NCBI GenBank assembly: GCA_041906305.1
Contig: JAYRJL010000007.1
Span: 124,001-188,000, forward strand
DNA length: 64,000 nt
From: SHVZ01 sp041906305
GTDB lineage: Bacteria > Pseudomonadota > Alphaproteobacteria > SHVZ01
Direction: 5' to 3'
The notes under the pieces are model-generated. The model saw only the letters and a list, made by a program, of their open reading frames with translations, was not told where the DNA came from and searched no databases. Shown piece by piece: positions 32,071 through 40,985 of the stretch (position 1 is its first letter; the number at the start of each line of letters is the position of its first letter). Made by a program: the position numbers and the translations under genes.

Positions 32071-33302
32071 TCCGCATCTCCTGTTGATGGTTCCGCCGAT
32101 ACTACGCCGAACAGGGCGGCGCCCAACAGGAGCGCGCCGCCGGTAAGAGTGGTCGCGGCGATGCCGAACGCGTCGAAGATCCAGGCGCCGAGCCCGGTCG
32201 AGGCGGTTGCGGCGCCGGTGACGACGAGAAGTCGCAGGCGCAGGACCGCCGAGAAGTCGCCAGGCTCCATTCGGCTCCCGAACCAGGTCAGCATCAGGAT
32301 GCCGGCGGCGGCGTTGCCGAAGCCGATCGGCAGGGCGAGCAGCATCATCGCCGCCACCAGAGGCCAGCCAGAGAGCGTGGCCTCTGCGAGGCCGATAAGG
32401 GCGAGGCCGGTGCCGATCGAAGCATAGCCGATGAAGATCAGGCGCCAGGGCGAGGCGATCGGCCGGGCGGCGACGACGAAATTCACCAGGATCTCCCAGG
32501 TTGCCGCGGCCCCGATAACGATGGCCGCGGCACTGACGCTCCCGGTCGGCGCCTGTGCAAAGAACAGAGGGATGCCCACGCTGCAGCAAAGAACCATGGC
32601 GCCGGCGCGGAGCCCGGTGGTGGCGAGGATCGTCCAGGTCCCCGGGCACGAGCGGGCGGCGTCCAGCCCGCGGAGCAGGCGCTTGCGGAAGCTCTGCCGG
32701 ACGGTCGGCGCATTCCCTTCGAGCCGATGTCCCATCTGCAGAATCGCGCCGGCCGACGCGAGATAGCTGATCGCATTCAGCGTGAGGAGATGGATGACGG
32801 GAAGAATGGCGACGAGAGCCGCGGCGAGGAACGGCCCGACGGCCTGGGCGATCCGTGTCGTCGCGTCGATGAGCCCGTTGGTCTCGCGAAGCCGGCTCGG
32901 GTCAGACGCGAGCAGCGGAATGCCGGATTGAAGGGCCGGCTGATAGATCGTGCCTGCCGCCGAGAGGGCGATGGCGACGACGACGAGGAGCCAGAGCGAC
33001 AGGCCGTCAGCCACGGCGACGGCGACGATGACGAGGGAGAAGATCGCACGGACCACGTCCGCGCCGATCAGCAGCAGGCGGCGCGGCAGAAGATCGACGA
33101 AGGCGCCGGCGGCGACGCTCATGATCAGCACCGTGCCGAAGCGCGCGGTCGCGAGCAGCGAGCCGTCGGCGCCGGCGATCGAGACCGCGATCCAGATCGC
33201 GCCGAAGAGGTAGAGCTCCGAGCCGATCGAAGAGATCGTGACGCCGGCCCAGAGCGTGCGGATGTCCGGATCCCGGAGCAGGCGACGATAGGGATGCGTC
33301 AT
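32067..33302 (-). CDS. MFS transporter, enterobactin-exporter-like (MFS_3)
   Basis: This inner-membrane secondary transporter has 411 residues and about 12 helices. It shows the helix 1-2 segment WAGVTISSIGSELYLFGAIWIAVS, a loop RRLLLIGADVVRA, and a helix 5 region NGLIDATTRIAQAVGPFLAAALV typical of the group that exports siderophores or antibiotics. It may expel a product or analogue handled by the flanking hydrolases. Its stop overlaps the start of the small amidase-partner gene, and it begins 24 bases after the MlrC gene, so it belongs to the leftward operon. Confidence 0.85.
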   Translation of the reverse strand: MTHPYRRLLRDPDIRTLWAGVTISSIGSELYLFGAIWIAVSIAGADGSLLATARFGTVLIMSVAAGAFVDLLPRRLLLIGADVVRAIFSLVIVAVAVADGLSLWLLVVVAIALSAAGTIYQPALQSGIPLLASDPSRLRETNGLIDATTRIAQAVGPFLAAALVAILPVIHLLTLNAISYLASAGAILQMGHRLEGNAPTVRQSFRKRLLRGLDAARSCPGTWTILATTGLRAGAMVLCCSVGIPLFFAQAPTGSVSAAAIVIGAAATWEILVNFVVAARPIASPWRLIFIGYASIGTGLALIGLAEATLSGWPLVAAMMLLALPIGFGNAAAGILMLTWFGSRMEPGDFSAVLRLRLLVVTGAATASTGLGAWIFDAFGIAATTLTGGALLLGAALFGVVSAEPSTGDAE

Positions 33303-33326
33303 GCCCCGATCATCGCCAGATGCGGG

Positions 33327-34808
33327 CTAGCCGCGCCAGCTTTTCGGCTCTTCCATCGGATACATCGGCCGGGGCACGCGCTGCCAGGGCAGGCCCACCA
33401 CGTCCGACTGGCCGGGGCCGCGCGTGTCGACGCGAATCACCTCGGAGGTGATCGACTTGAAGAACTGGAAGTTGGACGCGGTCTTCAGCACTGCCATCTT
33501 GAAGTCGGAGGGCTCGTAGCCGAACCAGCGATAGACGTCGGGTACGTTGCCGGCGGCGCCCGGCTTCTCGCTGATCATCAGCGTCGCGGGCCCGACCTCG
33601 AAGAACACGGTGCGGCCCATGTCGTGCTCGGGTTGCTGGAATACCGGCACCTTGACCACGCCGGACGCGATCTTCTTGACCCGGCCGGTGACGGTGAGGG
33701 GCGTGAAGAACTTCGGCGCGCTGTGGCCGCCGACGGCGATCGTCACCTCGGCTCCTTCGCCGGCGGCGACCAGCTTGGCCACCGTCTCAGGTTCGATCAG
33801 CGGCATCAGCGCCTTGCTCTTGATGCCGAGCCGGAGGATCGACTCGAGGATCAGGTTCGAGTCGCCGGCCGAGCCGCCGAACACCGTGTCGCCGGTGTCG
33901 CTGAGCACGATCACGCCCTTCGCCGCCTGATCGGCGCGGCGCACCGCGTCGTCGACCGAGACGGCTTCCTTGACCATGAAGTCCTTCCGCATCGACCAGG
34001 CGAAGTCGGCGGACTCGTCGGCGAGCCTCTCGGCCAGCGCACGGTCGCCGTCGACGTTGACGATGGTGGTCCAGCCGCCCTCGGCGACGTCGAGCCAGGG
34101 CTGCATCGGGCAGAGCGCCACGTGCAGCACGCGCTTGTCCTTCGCTTCCCAGTCGCGGGCCTGGTCGAACCACTTCTTCATCGGTCCCTGGGAGGTCAGG
34201 AACTGCTCCTGGTGGGTGATGAGGCGGATCTTCCGCCACGCCATCACCGGCTTGATCTCCTTGCGCAGGATGCGGACCAGCATGTCGCCGGCGAGGCGGC
34301 CGGTGTCGTAGGTGTCGTGCGGCTGGGTGCGATGGGCGACGATCGCCGTCGACAGCTCGACCATCTGGCGCGTGATGTTGGCATGGTGGTCGAGGGACAG
34401 CACGATCGGCACGTCCGGACCCAGGATGGCACGGCAGATCGCGAGCTGAGCGCCTTCGACGTCGTCGACGCCCTCGGCGGCGGCCGCGCCGTGCAGGTGG
34501 AGCGCCAGCGCGTCGATCCTGCCAGCCTTGCGCAGGCCCGTGCCGATCCGCTCCTCGAAGAAGAGCCGCGCGCCGGTGTCGATGCGTCCGCCCGCCATCG
34601 CCCAGCCGGAGATGATCGGCACCCACTCGACGTTCATGCCGGAGGCGGCCATCGCGTCGACGCAGCCGCCGACCTGGCCCTTGCCGGCCATCTTCTCGAT
34701 GATCTCCTGGCCTTCGAGAATGCCGAAGGCCTTGAAGTCGTCGATCGTCGTCGGCAGCGGATTGAAGTCGTTGGTTTCCTGGCCGATATGGATGGTCGCG
34801 ATACGCAT
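33327..34808 (-). CDS. M81 family metallopeptidase (MlrC, microcystinase C-like)
   Basis: This is a predicted zinc metallopeptidase of 493 residues. It opens with the family block MRIATIHIGQETNDFNPLPT and has LHGAAAAEGVDDVEG and SLDHHANITRQMV, whose Asp and His residues are the likely metal ligands. QPHDTYDTG follows. The C-terminal MlrC domain contains VVLPE-like strands and a VGLPWQRVPRPMYP end. MlrC of sphingomonads degrades linearised microcystin; most homologues cleave other small peptides or amides, so the name does not imply toxin degradation here. It starts four bases before the upstream CocE gene ends its stop, giving tight linkage. Confidence 0.88.
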   Translation of the reverse strand: MRIATIHIGQETNDFNPLPTTIDDFKAFGILEGQEIIEKMAGKGQVGGCVDAMAASGMNVEWVPIISGWAMAGGRIDTGARLFFEERIGTGLRKAGRIDALALHLHGAAAAEGVDDVEGAQLAICRAILGPDVPIVLSLDHHANITRQMVELSTAIVAHRTQPHDTYDTGRLAGDMLVRILRKEIKPVMAWRKIRLITHQEQFLTSQGPMKKWFDQARDWEAKDKRVLHVALCPMQPWLDVAEGGWTTIVNVDGDRALAERLADESADFAWSMRKDFMVKEAVSVDDAVRRADQAAKGVIVLSDTGDTVFGGSAGDSNLILESILRLGIKSKALMPLIEPETVAKLVAAGEGAEVTIAVGGHSAPKFFTPLTVTGRVKKIASGVVKVPVFQQPEHDMGRTVFFEVGPATLMISEKPGAAGNVPDVYRWFGYEPSDFKMAVLKTASNFQFFKSITSEVIRVDTRGPGQSDVVGLPWQRVPRPMYPMEEPKSWRG

Positions 34809-34811
34809 GGT

Positions 34812-36728
34812 TCAGCCTTTCATCACCGGCAGCACGATGTGTGACGGATGCTTCTTGTCGATGTGGAGCGTGTTCCGAGCCTTGACCGTATGGGTGTGGC
34901 GGCCGAGCGGCTCGCCGGTGCCCGGGTTGATGTCGAAGCGCGGGAAGTTCGATGACGCGATGTCGACGCGGATCCTGTGCCCCGCCTTGAAGCGGTTGGC
35001 CAAAGGCGGCAGCTCGACCGTGACCTCGACGATCTCGCCGGGCTTCAGCAGCTCTTCCTTGTCGTAGCCGTTGCGGAAGCGAAGGCGTCGGATCGAGTCG
35101 CAGAGCAGCATGTGGAAGCCGGCCGGGTCATCCGCCGTCGGCGGCGAGATGTCGAGCAGCTTGACCGTCACGTCGGTGTCGAGCGCCGACGAGGAGACCC
35201 AGACCTTTGCCTCGATCGGGCCGGCGATGACGACGTCCTGTTTCAGCGGCTCGGTCTCGAACACGTTCACGTCCCGGCGCTCGGAGAGCAGCGGGTAGGG
35301 GCCCCGCGACCCGACCTGGTCCGGCCGTTCCTTCTGGTGCATCGGGCCGTCGGGCACGAGCGAGCGCATGCGGGCACGCGGACTGACATAAGCCATGTCC
35401 ATGCCCGGCGCCGGCTTCACCCATTCGAGGAAGCCCGCGACCGCGCCACCGATCGTCGCGACCGGATGCTCGGGATCGTGCGTCCAGGTGATCGGCGCGG
35501 CATCGGCCGGTGCCTGGGCCAGCTTGCCGTCGGCGGCGAGGTAATACGTCGTCGGCGTCGAGCCCTTCGGCGGCCACTGCCCGTCCGTCCGCCAAGCGCC
35601 GCCATGGTCGAGATGGCCGCGCCTGGTGCGGGCACCGGTGCCGCCGCCCATCTCGAAGTAGCGCACCGGCACGTCCTTCTCGACGCCGGTGTCGATGTCC
35701 TTCAGCCACTTGTCGAACCAGCGCAGGCGCTCGGCATTGTAGACGCGATAACCCCAGTCCGCGCCAGCGCCGAAATCGACCTCGATCGAGGCGGTGCCGC
35801 CGGCGCGCATGCCGGCATGGCCCCAGGGGCCGACGACCATGCGCTGCGGCGACTTGAGCCGCTTCGACAACGCCTGGTATTGGCCGGCGACGTCGGCGAC
35901 GAAGGGATCGAACCAGCCGGACGAGACGACGCAGGGGATATCGGCGAAGCGATCGAAGTGTGCCTTGTGCTCAAGCACCTCCATGTTCCACCAGTCGTCC
36001 TTGATGCCGTTGTTCTGGTAGCGCATCAGGACCTGTTCGAGGTTCGGCACGACCGAGAGCGGGTTCTGTCCCGGCTTCCACGGGCCGGTCACCAGCAGCT
36101 CGCGCATGTTCTCGACCGCGGACTCGATGCGGCGCTTGGCGGCGGCATCGCCCTGGATCTCCGGCACGTCCCAGCCATGAAGGAAGAGGGCGGCGAACAT
36201 CTGCAGCGCCTGGGCGCCGCCCTGGCGCGCCTCCCAGTCGAAGGCCGAGGTAGGGCAGACGTCGACCCACAGCGCCTTCAGCGACGGCGGCTTGTGGAAG
36301 GCGGCGACGTTCTGGACGATGCCGGAATGCGAACTGCCGACCATGCCGACGCGGCCGTCGCACCAGGGTTGGGACGCGATCCACGCGAGAGAGTCGACGC
36401 CGTCGAGGCCCTCGCGGACATTGGCGACGTGGAAATACTGGCCATGGCCTTCCGACAGGCCGCGGCCGCGAAGGTCCTGCACCACGGTGACGTAGCCGCG
36501 CGGGGTGAAGAACTTCGCCACCGGCCCCACCTGCATCACCGGGTTCGACTTGTCGTAGGAGGTGCGGGTGAAGATCACCGGGAACTTGCCCGGCGCGGGG
36601 GTGCCGTCGGGAAGCGCCGGGCGATAGATGTCGGTGGCGAGATGGACCCCGTCGGCCATCTTCACCATCACGTCCTCGGAGACGACGACGCCGAAGGAGG
36701 GATCGCGGCTGTAGAGCTTGTCGGTCAC
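34812..36728 (-). CDS. CocE/NonD family hydrolase
   Basis: This large alpha/beta hydrolase with a C-terminal jelly-roll acts on esters or acyl-peptides (X-Pro dipeptidyl-peptidase/cocaine esterase family). It has 638 residues. The nucleophile is S133 in GSSHSG, within the family block PWCDGRVGMVGSSHSG; VVQDLRGRGLSEG forms the oxyanion region, and the GHAGM segment is nearby. The C-terminal domain (about 420-638) includes FNRF-like GHRIRVDIASSNFPRFDINPGTG. The GTG start overlaps the stop of the second CocE gene (GTGA). No signal peptide. Confidence 0.9.
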   Translation of the reverse strand: MTDKLYSRDPSFGVVVSEDVMVKMADGVHLATDIYRPALPDGTPAPGKFPVIFTRTSYDKSNPVMQVGPVAKFFTPRGYVTVVQDLRGRGLSEGHGQYFHVANVREGLDGVDSLAWIASQPWCDGRVGMVGSSHSGIVQNVAAFHKPPSLKALWVDVCPTSAFDWEARQGGAQALQMFAALFLHGWDVPEIQGDAAAKRRIESAVENMRELLVTGPWKPGQNPLSVVPNLEQVLMRYQNNGIKDDWWNMEVLEHKAHFDRFADIPCVVSSGWFDPFVADVAGQYQALSKRLKSPQRMVVGPWGHAGMRAGGTASIEVDFGAGADWGYRVYNAERLRWFDKWLKDIDTGVEKDVPVRYFEMGGGTGARTRRGHLDHGGAWRTDGQWPPKGSTPTTYYLAADGKLAQAPADAAPITWTHDPEHPVATIGGAVAGFLEWVKPAPGMDMAYVSPRARMRSLVPDGPMHQKERPDQVGSRGPYPLLSERRDVNVFETEPLKQDVVIAGPIEAKVWVSSSALDTDVTVKLLDISPPTADDPAGFHMLLCDSIRRLRFRNGYDKEELLKPGEIVEVTVELPPLANRFKAGHRIRVDIASSNFPRFDINPGTGEPLGRHTHTVKARNTLHIDKKHPSHIVLPVMKG

Positions 36729-38749
36729 ATCAGGTCTCGCGGCTGGGTGTGGGACCAGGTCTTGCGGAAGATTTCGGCGTCGCCCTCGTAGGCGACGCCC
36801 TCCTGCTTCAGTACCCAGTCGGTCTTGGTGGCGTGGAAGGTGAGATGCGTCTGGATGCGGATCTTCCAGTCGCCGCGCTCAAGCTCGTAGGTCTGGCGAT
36901 ACTCGCCCCTGGCCGAGGTCGGATCGCCCTCGACGATGCCGAAGCGCTTGTAGAGCGTGTGGCCGATCACCGTGCCGATCGGCGTGATCTTCCACTTGCG
37001 GCCGGGACCCAAGAAGCCGCCGGTGCCGATTGTCTCGACCGCGATCTCGCCGGTCATGCCGTCCTGGACGATGCGCCGCTCTATCTTCTTCGGTTCGATG
37101 ACCTCGACGTTGATCTCGGGCCCGCGCTCGTTCTTGCCGAACTTCGGCTTCTTCGTCGCGCCCTTGAGAACAGGCAGCGAGAAGGTGCTGGCGCCGGTGA
37201 AGACCATCATCGTCACCGGCTCCGGCGCCGGCCAGACGATCGGCCAGTAGGAGGTCGATAGAGCCAGGCGCACGCGGTGACCCTTGGCAAAGCTGTAGCC
37301 GACATCCGGCAGGTCGAGGCGGACGCGCATGCGCTTGCCTGGCGTCAGCGCCGTCGGCTGCTCGTGGCTGTCGCGATGTGTCAGGTTCAGCACCTGGAAG
37401 CCGACGCGAACCGAGGTCCCGTCCGGCGCCACGTCGCAGAGACGCGCGCAGAGCTGCGCCACCGGCCGGTCGACCGCGATGTCGATCTCGAGCGAGGCGC
37501 GTCCGAGGATGTCGATCGTCCTCGTCAGCGGCTCGCTATCGAAGGTGAGCGAGCGTCCGTCATCCTCCCTCTGGTCGCGCGGCTGCTCGCCTTCGATGTC
37601 CATGCTCAGCCACTCGGTCGCGGCGAAGCCGGTCGCGAGCGGGGAGGAGTGCGTCAGCGCCTGTTCGGGTTTTCCCCGCTTGTCGAGGCGGCCGGGATTG
37701 AGATGGAAGGCGAGTGGCTGGACCTTGTCCGAAGGCCAGCCATCGAGTGCCACCCAGCGGCCGGACTTCTCCGTGTACTTGGTCGACGGCTTCTGAAAGG
37801 AGGAGATGAAGGCGCGATAGGTCGGCTCCTTGTCCCAGCCATTGTCGACGTTCTTGCAGTAGCGGTCGAAGAAGCGGACGCAGTCCTGCAGGAATCCGAT
37901 CGTCGGCGGCGGCACGCCGTCATGCGGGTAGTGATGCCCCCAGGGACCGAGAAGGGCGAACCGCGGGCCCTTCAGGTTCGCCATCAGGCGCGGCACCGCA
38001 CGCGAGATGTAGTCGGCCCAGCCGCCGACGGCGAAGACCGCCGCCGACACCTTGTTCTTCTCCGAGAGCGAGGCGTGCTTCCAGAAGGCGTCGCGGCGCT
38101 GGTGCTTCAGCCAGTCGATCATCCAGGGATGATTGTCGGCGAGGCGGGCCTTCCACATCTCACGCCACCTGTCGCCGACGATCTCGGGATCGGGCGGACG
38201 CGCGTTGAAGATCACCATGGTGTCGGTCCACCACAGCTGCTCGGCGAGGAAAGTGCCGCCGGTCCAGTGCAGCGACTGGTGATAGCGGTCGTCGCCGGCG
38301 CAGACCGGGATGATCGCCTTCAGCGCCGGATGGCCCGTGCCGGCCATCGCCAGGGCGGAGAAGCCGCTCCACGACTTGCCGATCATGCCGACGGTGCCGG
38401 AACACCAGGGCTGCTTCACGGCCCAGTCGATGGCGGCGGTGCCGTCGTCGATCTCGCCCTGCTCCCACTCGCCGCGCAGCAGCCCGTCGGAATCTCCCGA
38501 CCCGCGCGTGTCGATGCGGAAGCAGGCATAGCCATGCCCGGCGAGATAGTGGTGGATCGCCTCGTCGCGGGCACGGCTCTGGTCGCGCTTGCGATAGGGC
38601 ATGTACTCGAAGATCGCCGGCACCTTGTCGGTCTCGGCATCCTCGGGGATCCACATGCGGGCGGCGAGCCTGCGTCCGTCCGGCATCGGGATGAAGACGT
38701 TCTCGATGGTGCGGACGCGGCGGGGAAACTTGGTGCGGACGGGCTTCAT
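36725..38749 (-). CDS. CocE/NonD family hydrolase (second copy)
   Basis: This 674-residue paralogue of the next gene has low similarity outside the catalytic blocks. The nucleophile is S126 (GKSWSG) after PWCSGTVGMI; RIDTRGSGDSDG lies upstream and WGHHYPHDG carries a candidate catalytic His. The C-terminal jelly-roll contains GHRVRLALSTSYWPIVWPAPEP. An extra region of about 120 residues at the end (from KFGKNERGPEIN) has no counterpart in the sibling. The ATG at 38749 gives the compact N-terminus; a TTG at 38785 is possible. It heads the leftward operon and diverges from hyuA across 149 bases. Confidence 0.88.
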   Translation of the reverse strand: MKPVRTKFPRRVRTIENVFIPMPDGRRLAARMWIPEDAETDKVPAIFEYMPYRKRDQSRARDEAIHHYLAGHGYACFRIDTRGSGDSDGLLRGEWEQGEIDDGTAAIDWAVKQPWCSGTVGMIGKSWSGFSALAMAGTGHPALKAIIPVCAGDDRYHQSLHWTGGTFLAEQLWWTDTMVIFNARPPDPEIVGDRWREMWKARLADNHPWMIDWLKHQRRDAFWKHASLSEKNKVSAAVFAVGGWADYISRAVPRLMANLKGPRFALLGPWGHHYPHDGVPPPTIGFLQDCVRFFDRYCKNVDNGWDKEPTYRAFISSFQKPSTKYTEKSGRWVALDGWPSDKVQPLAFHLNPGRLDKRGKPEQALTHSSPLATGFAATEWLSMDIEGEQPRDQREDDGRSLTFDSEPLTRTIDILGRASLEIDIAVDRPVAQLCARLCDVAPDGTSVRVGFQVLNLTHRDSHEQPTALTPGKRMRVRLDLPDVGYSFAKGHRVRLALSTSYWPIVWPAPEPVTMMVFTGASTFSLPVLKGATKKPKFGKNERGPEINVEVIEPKKIERRIVQDGMTGEIAVETIGTGGFLGPGRKWKITPIGTVIGHTLYKRFGIVEGDPTSARGEYRQTYELERGDWKIRIQTHLTFHATKTDWVLKQEGVAYEGDAEIFRKTWSHTQPRDLM

Positions 38750-38898
38750 GGCGCCGAGGCTAGGCGTCCGCCGGGACGCTTCCAAGTGCCCGATCGTAAA
38801 GGTGAAACGGCGCTGATCGGGGCTATCAGCCGGGCTTATCGGGTTAAATCGGGAAGCGCAACTCGACCCTCGAATTCCTTCCCCCTAGGCTCCATTGC

Positions 38899-40983
38899 AT
38901 GAGTTCCGCCATCCGCATCGCCGCCGATATCGGCGGCACCTTCACCGACATTGCCGCGACACTTCCCGACGGCACCATCGCCACCCACAAGGTGCTCTCG
39001 ACGCCGGGCGACTATGCCGCCGCCGTGGTCGACGGCGTCCGCGACCTGCTCAAGGCGCGCAACGTCAAGGGCGCCGACGTCACCGAGGTGCTGCATGCCT
39101 GCACGGTCGCGACCAACGCGATCCTGGAAGGCAAGGGGGCGAAGACCGCGCTGATCACCACGCGCGGCTTCCGCGACGTGCTCGAGCTGCGCCGCGTGCG
39201 CGTGCCGAAGCTCTACGATCCGATCTGGGTGAAGCCCGCGCCGCTGGTGCCGCGCAACCTGCGCTTCGAGGTGACCGAGCGCCTCAATGCCGACGGCAGC
39301 GTGCTGACGCCGCTCGACGAGAAGGATCTCGATCGAGTCATCGCCGAGATCGGCAAGGCCGGCGTCGAGGCGATCGCCGTCTGCTTTCTCCATTCCTATG
39401 CGAATCCGGATCACGAACGCCGCGTGGGCGCGAAGCTGAAGCAGGCGTTCCCGAATGCCTTCGTCACGCTGTCGGTCGACATCCTGCCGGAGATCCGCGA
39501 GTACGAGCGGACCAGCACCTCGGTGGTGAACGCCTATGTCGGCCCGCCGGTGAAGACCTATATCGGCGAGCTGGCCAGGCGCCTCGAAGGCGACGGCGTC
39601 GCCGGCCGCTTGCTTGTTATGCAGTCCTCGGGCGGCATCCTCGATGCGCCGACGGTCATGGACCAGCCGGCGCGCATCGTCGAATGCGGCCCGGCCGCCG
39701 GCGTGATCGGCGCGGCGCAGGTCGCGGCCGCCGCCGGCATGAAGGACGTGCTGACTCTCGACATGGGCGGCACCACGGCGAAGGCCTCGCTGATCGAGGC
39801 CGGCAAGATCGCGCATACCGACGAGTACGAGGTCGGCGGTGGCATCTCGCTCTCCAGCCGCCTGGTGAAGGGCGGCGGCTATGCGCTCAAGCTCCCGGTC
39901 ATCGACATCTCCGAGGTCGGCGCCGGCGGCGGCAGCCTGGTCAAGTTCGACCGTGGCGGCGGCCTCAAGGTCGGTCCGGAAAGCGCCGGCGCCATGCCGG
40001 GACCCGCCTGCTACGGCCTCGGCGGCAATGAAGCAACCGTCACCGACGCCAACGTGATCCTGGGCTTCGTCAATCCGAAGGCGCTCGCCGGCGGCACCGT
40101 GCCGATCGATGCGGCGAAGGCGAAGGCGGTGATTGAGGAGAAGGTGGCGCACCGTCTCGGCACCTCGGCCGAGGCCGCGGCCTGGAGCGTCTTCGAGGTC
40201 GCGTCGGCGACGATGATGCGCGCGCTCAAGGCGGTCTCCACGTATCGCGGTCGCGACCCGCGCGAATTCGGCCTCGTCGCCTTCGGCGGCAATGGCGGCA
40301 TCTTCGGCCCGCATCTGGCGAAGGAGCTCGGCATCGCGCGCGTGATCGTGCCGCCGGCGGCCGGCGTGCTCTCGGCGATCGGACTCCTGGTTTCCGACGT
40401 CGCCTTCGGTCGTTCGCGCGGGTTCCTGAAGCAGACGCTCACCGCCGATCCTTCGGAGGTCTCGCGCATCCTCGACGAGCTCTCGGCCGAGGTGCTGGCG
40501 AAGCTCGGGCCGTGGGCGAAGACCGCGGCGCTCAGCCGCGTCGCCTCCATGCGCTACACCAGCCAGGCCTTCGAGCTGCCGGTCGCGATCCCCGACGGCA
40601 AGGTGACCGCCGAGATCCTGAAGGCGCTGCCGGCCCGATTCGAGGCGGAGCACCAGGCGACCTACGGCCACAACTTCAAAGGCACCGTGCCGACCGAGAT
40701 CGTGGCGCTGTCGGTCACGGCGACCTCGCCGGCGGGCGGATCGGCCGAGACGATGAAGGTCTCCTCAGGCCGCGGCGAGGCGAAGGAGATCAAGCGCCCC
40801 GCCTATTTCGGGCCGCGTCACGGCCGCATCGACACGCCGGTGCTCGGCCGTGCCGCGCTCACCTCGAGCCCCAGGCCGGGGCCGCTGATCATCGAGGAGT
40901 ACGAAGGCACGACCGTCGTTCCTCCCGGTGCGTCCGCGTCCCGCGACGCGCTCGGCAACGTCAACGTCGTCTTCGGGTCCTAA
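38899..40983 (+). CDS. hyuA: Hydantoinase/oxoprolinase subunit A
   Basis: This ATP-dependent amidohydrolase subunit opens five-membered cyclic amides such as N-methylhydantoin or 5-oxoproline; related proteins carboxylate acetone-like ketones. It has 694 residues. The N-terminal ASKHA-type phosphate loop IAADIGGTFTDIAA is clear. Then come HACTVATNAILEGKGAKTALITTRGFRDVLE, SSGGI, and the central DMGGTTAKASLIEAG nucleotide motif. The C-terminal segment ends at the coding junction two bases before hyuB. It diverges from the hydrolase operon, so both sets may answer to the same inducer. Confidence 0.93.
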   Translation: MSSAIRIAADIGGTFTDIAATLPDGTIATHKVLSTPGDYAAAVVDGVRDLLKARNVKGADVTEVLHACTVATNAILEGKGAKTALITTRGFRDVLELRRVRVPKLYDPIWVKPAPLVPRNLRFEVTERLNADGSVLTPLDEKDLDRVIAEIGKAGVEAIAVCFLHSYANPDHERRVGAKLKQAFPNAFVTLSVDILPEIREYERTSTSVVNAYVGPPVKTYIGELARRLEGDGVAGRLLVMQSSGGILDAPTVMDQPARIVECGPAAGVIGAAQVAAAAGMKDVLTLDMGGTTAKASLIEAGKIAHTDEYEVGGGISLSSRLVKGGGYALKLPVIDISEVGAGGGSLVKFDRGGGLKVGPESAGAMPGPACYGLGGNEATVTDANVILGFVNPKALAGGTVPIDAAKAKAVIEEKVAHRLGTSAEAAAWSVFEVASATMMRALKAVSTYRGRDPREFGLVAFGGNGGIFGPHLAKELGIARVIVPPAAGVLSAIGLLVSDVAFGRSRGFLKQTLTADPSEVSRILDELSAEVLAKLGPWAKTAALSRVASMRYTSQAFELPVAIPDGKVTAEILKALPARFEAEHQATYGHNFKGTVPTEIVALSVTATSPAGGSAETMKVSSGRGEAKEIKRPAYFGPRHGRIDTPVLGRAALTSSPRPGPLIIEEYEGTTVVPPGASASRDALGNVNVVFGS

Positions 40984-40985
40984 CC

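Noticed and set aside
33327..34808. Microcystin degradation gene cluster (mlrABCD)
   Set aside because: Only an MlrC-family peptidase is present. mlrA, mlrB and mlrD are not recognisable nearby, and MlrC homologues are widespread without microcystin activity.
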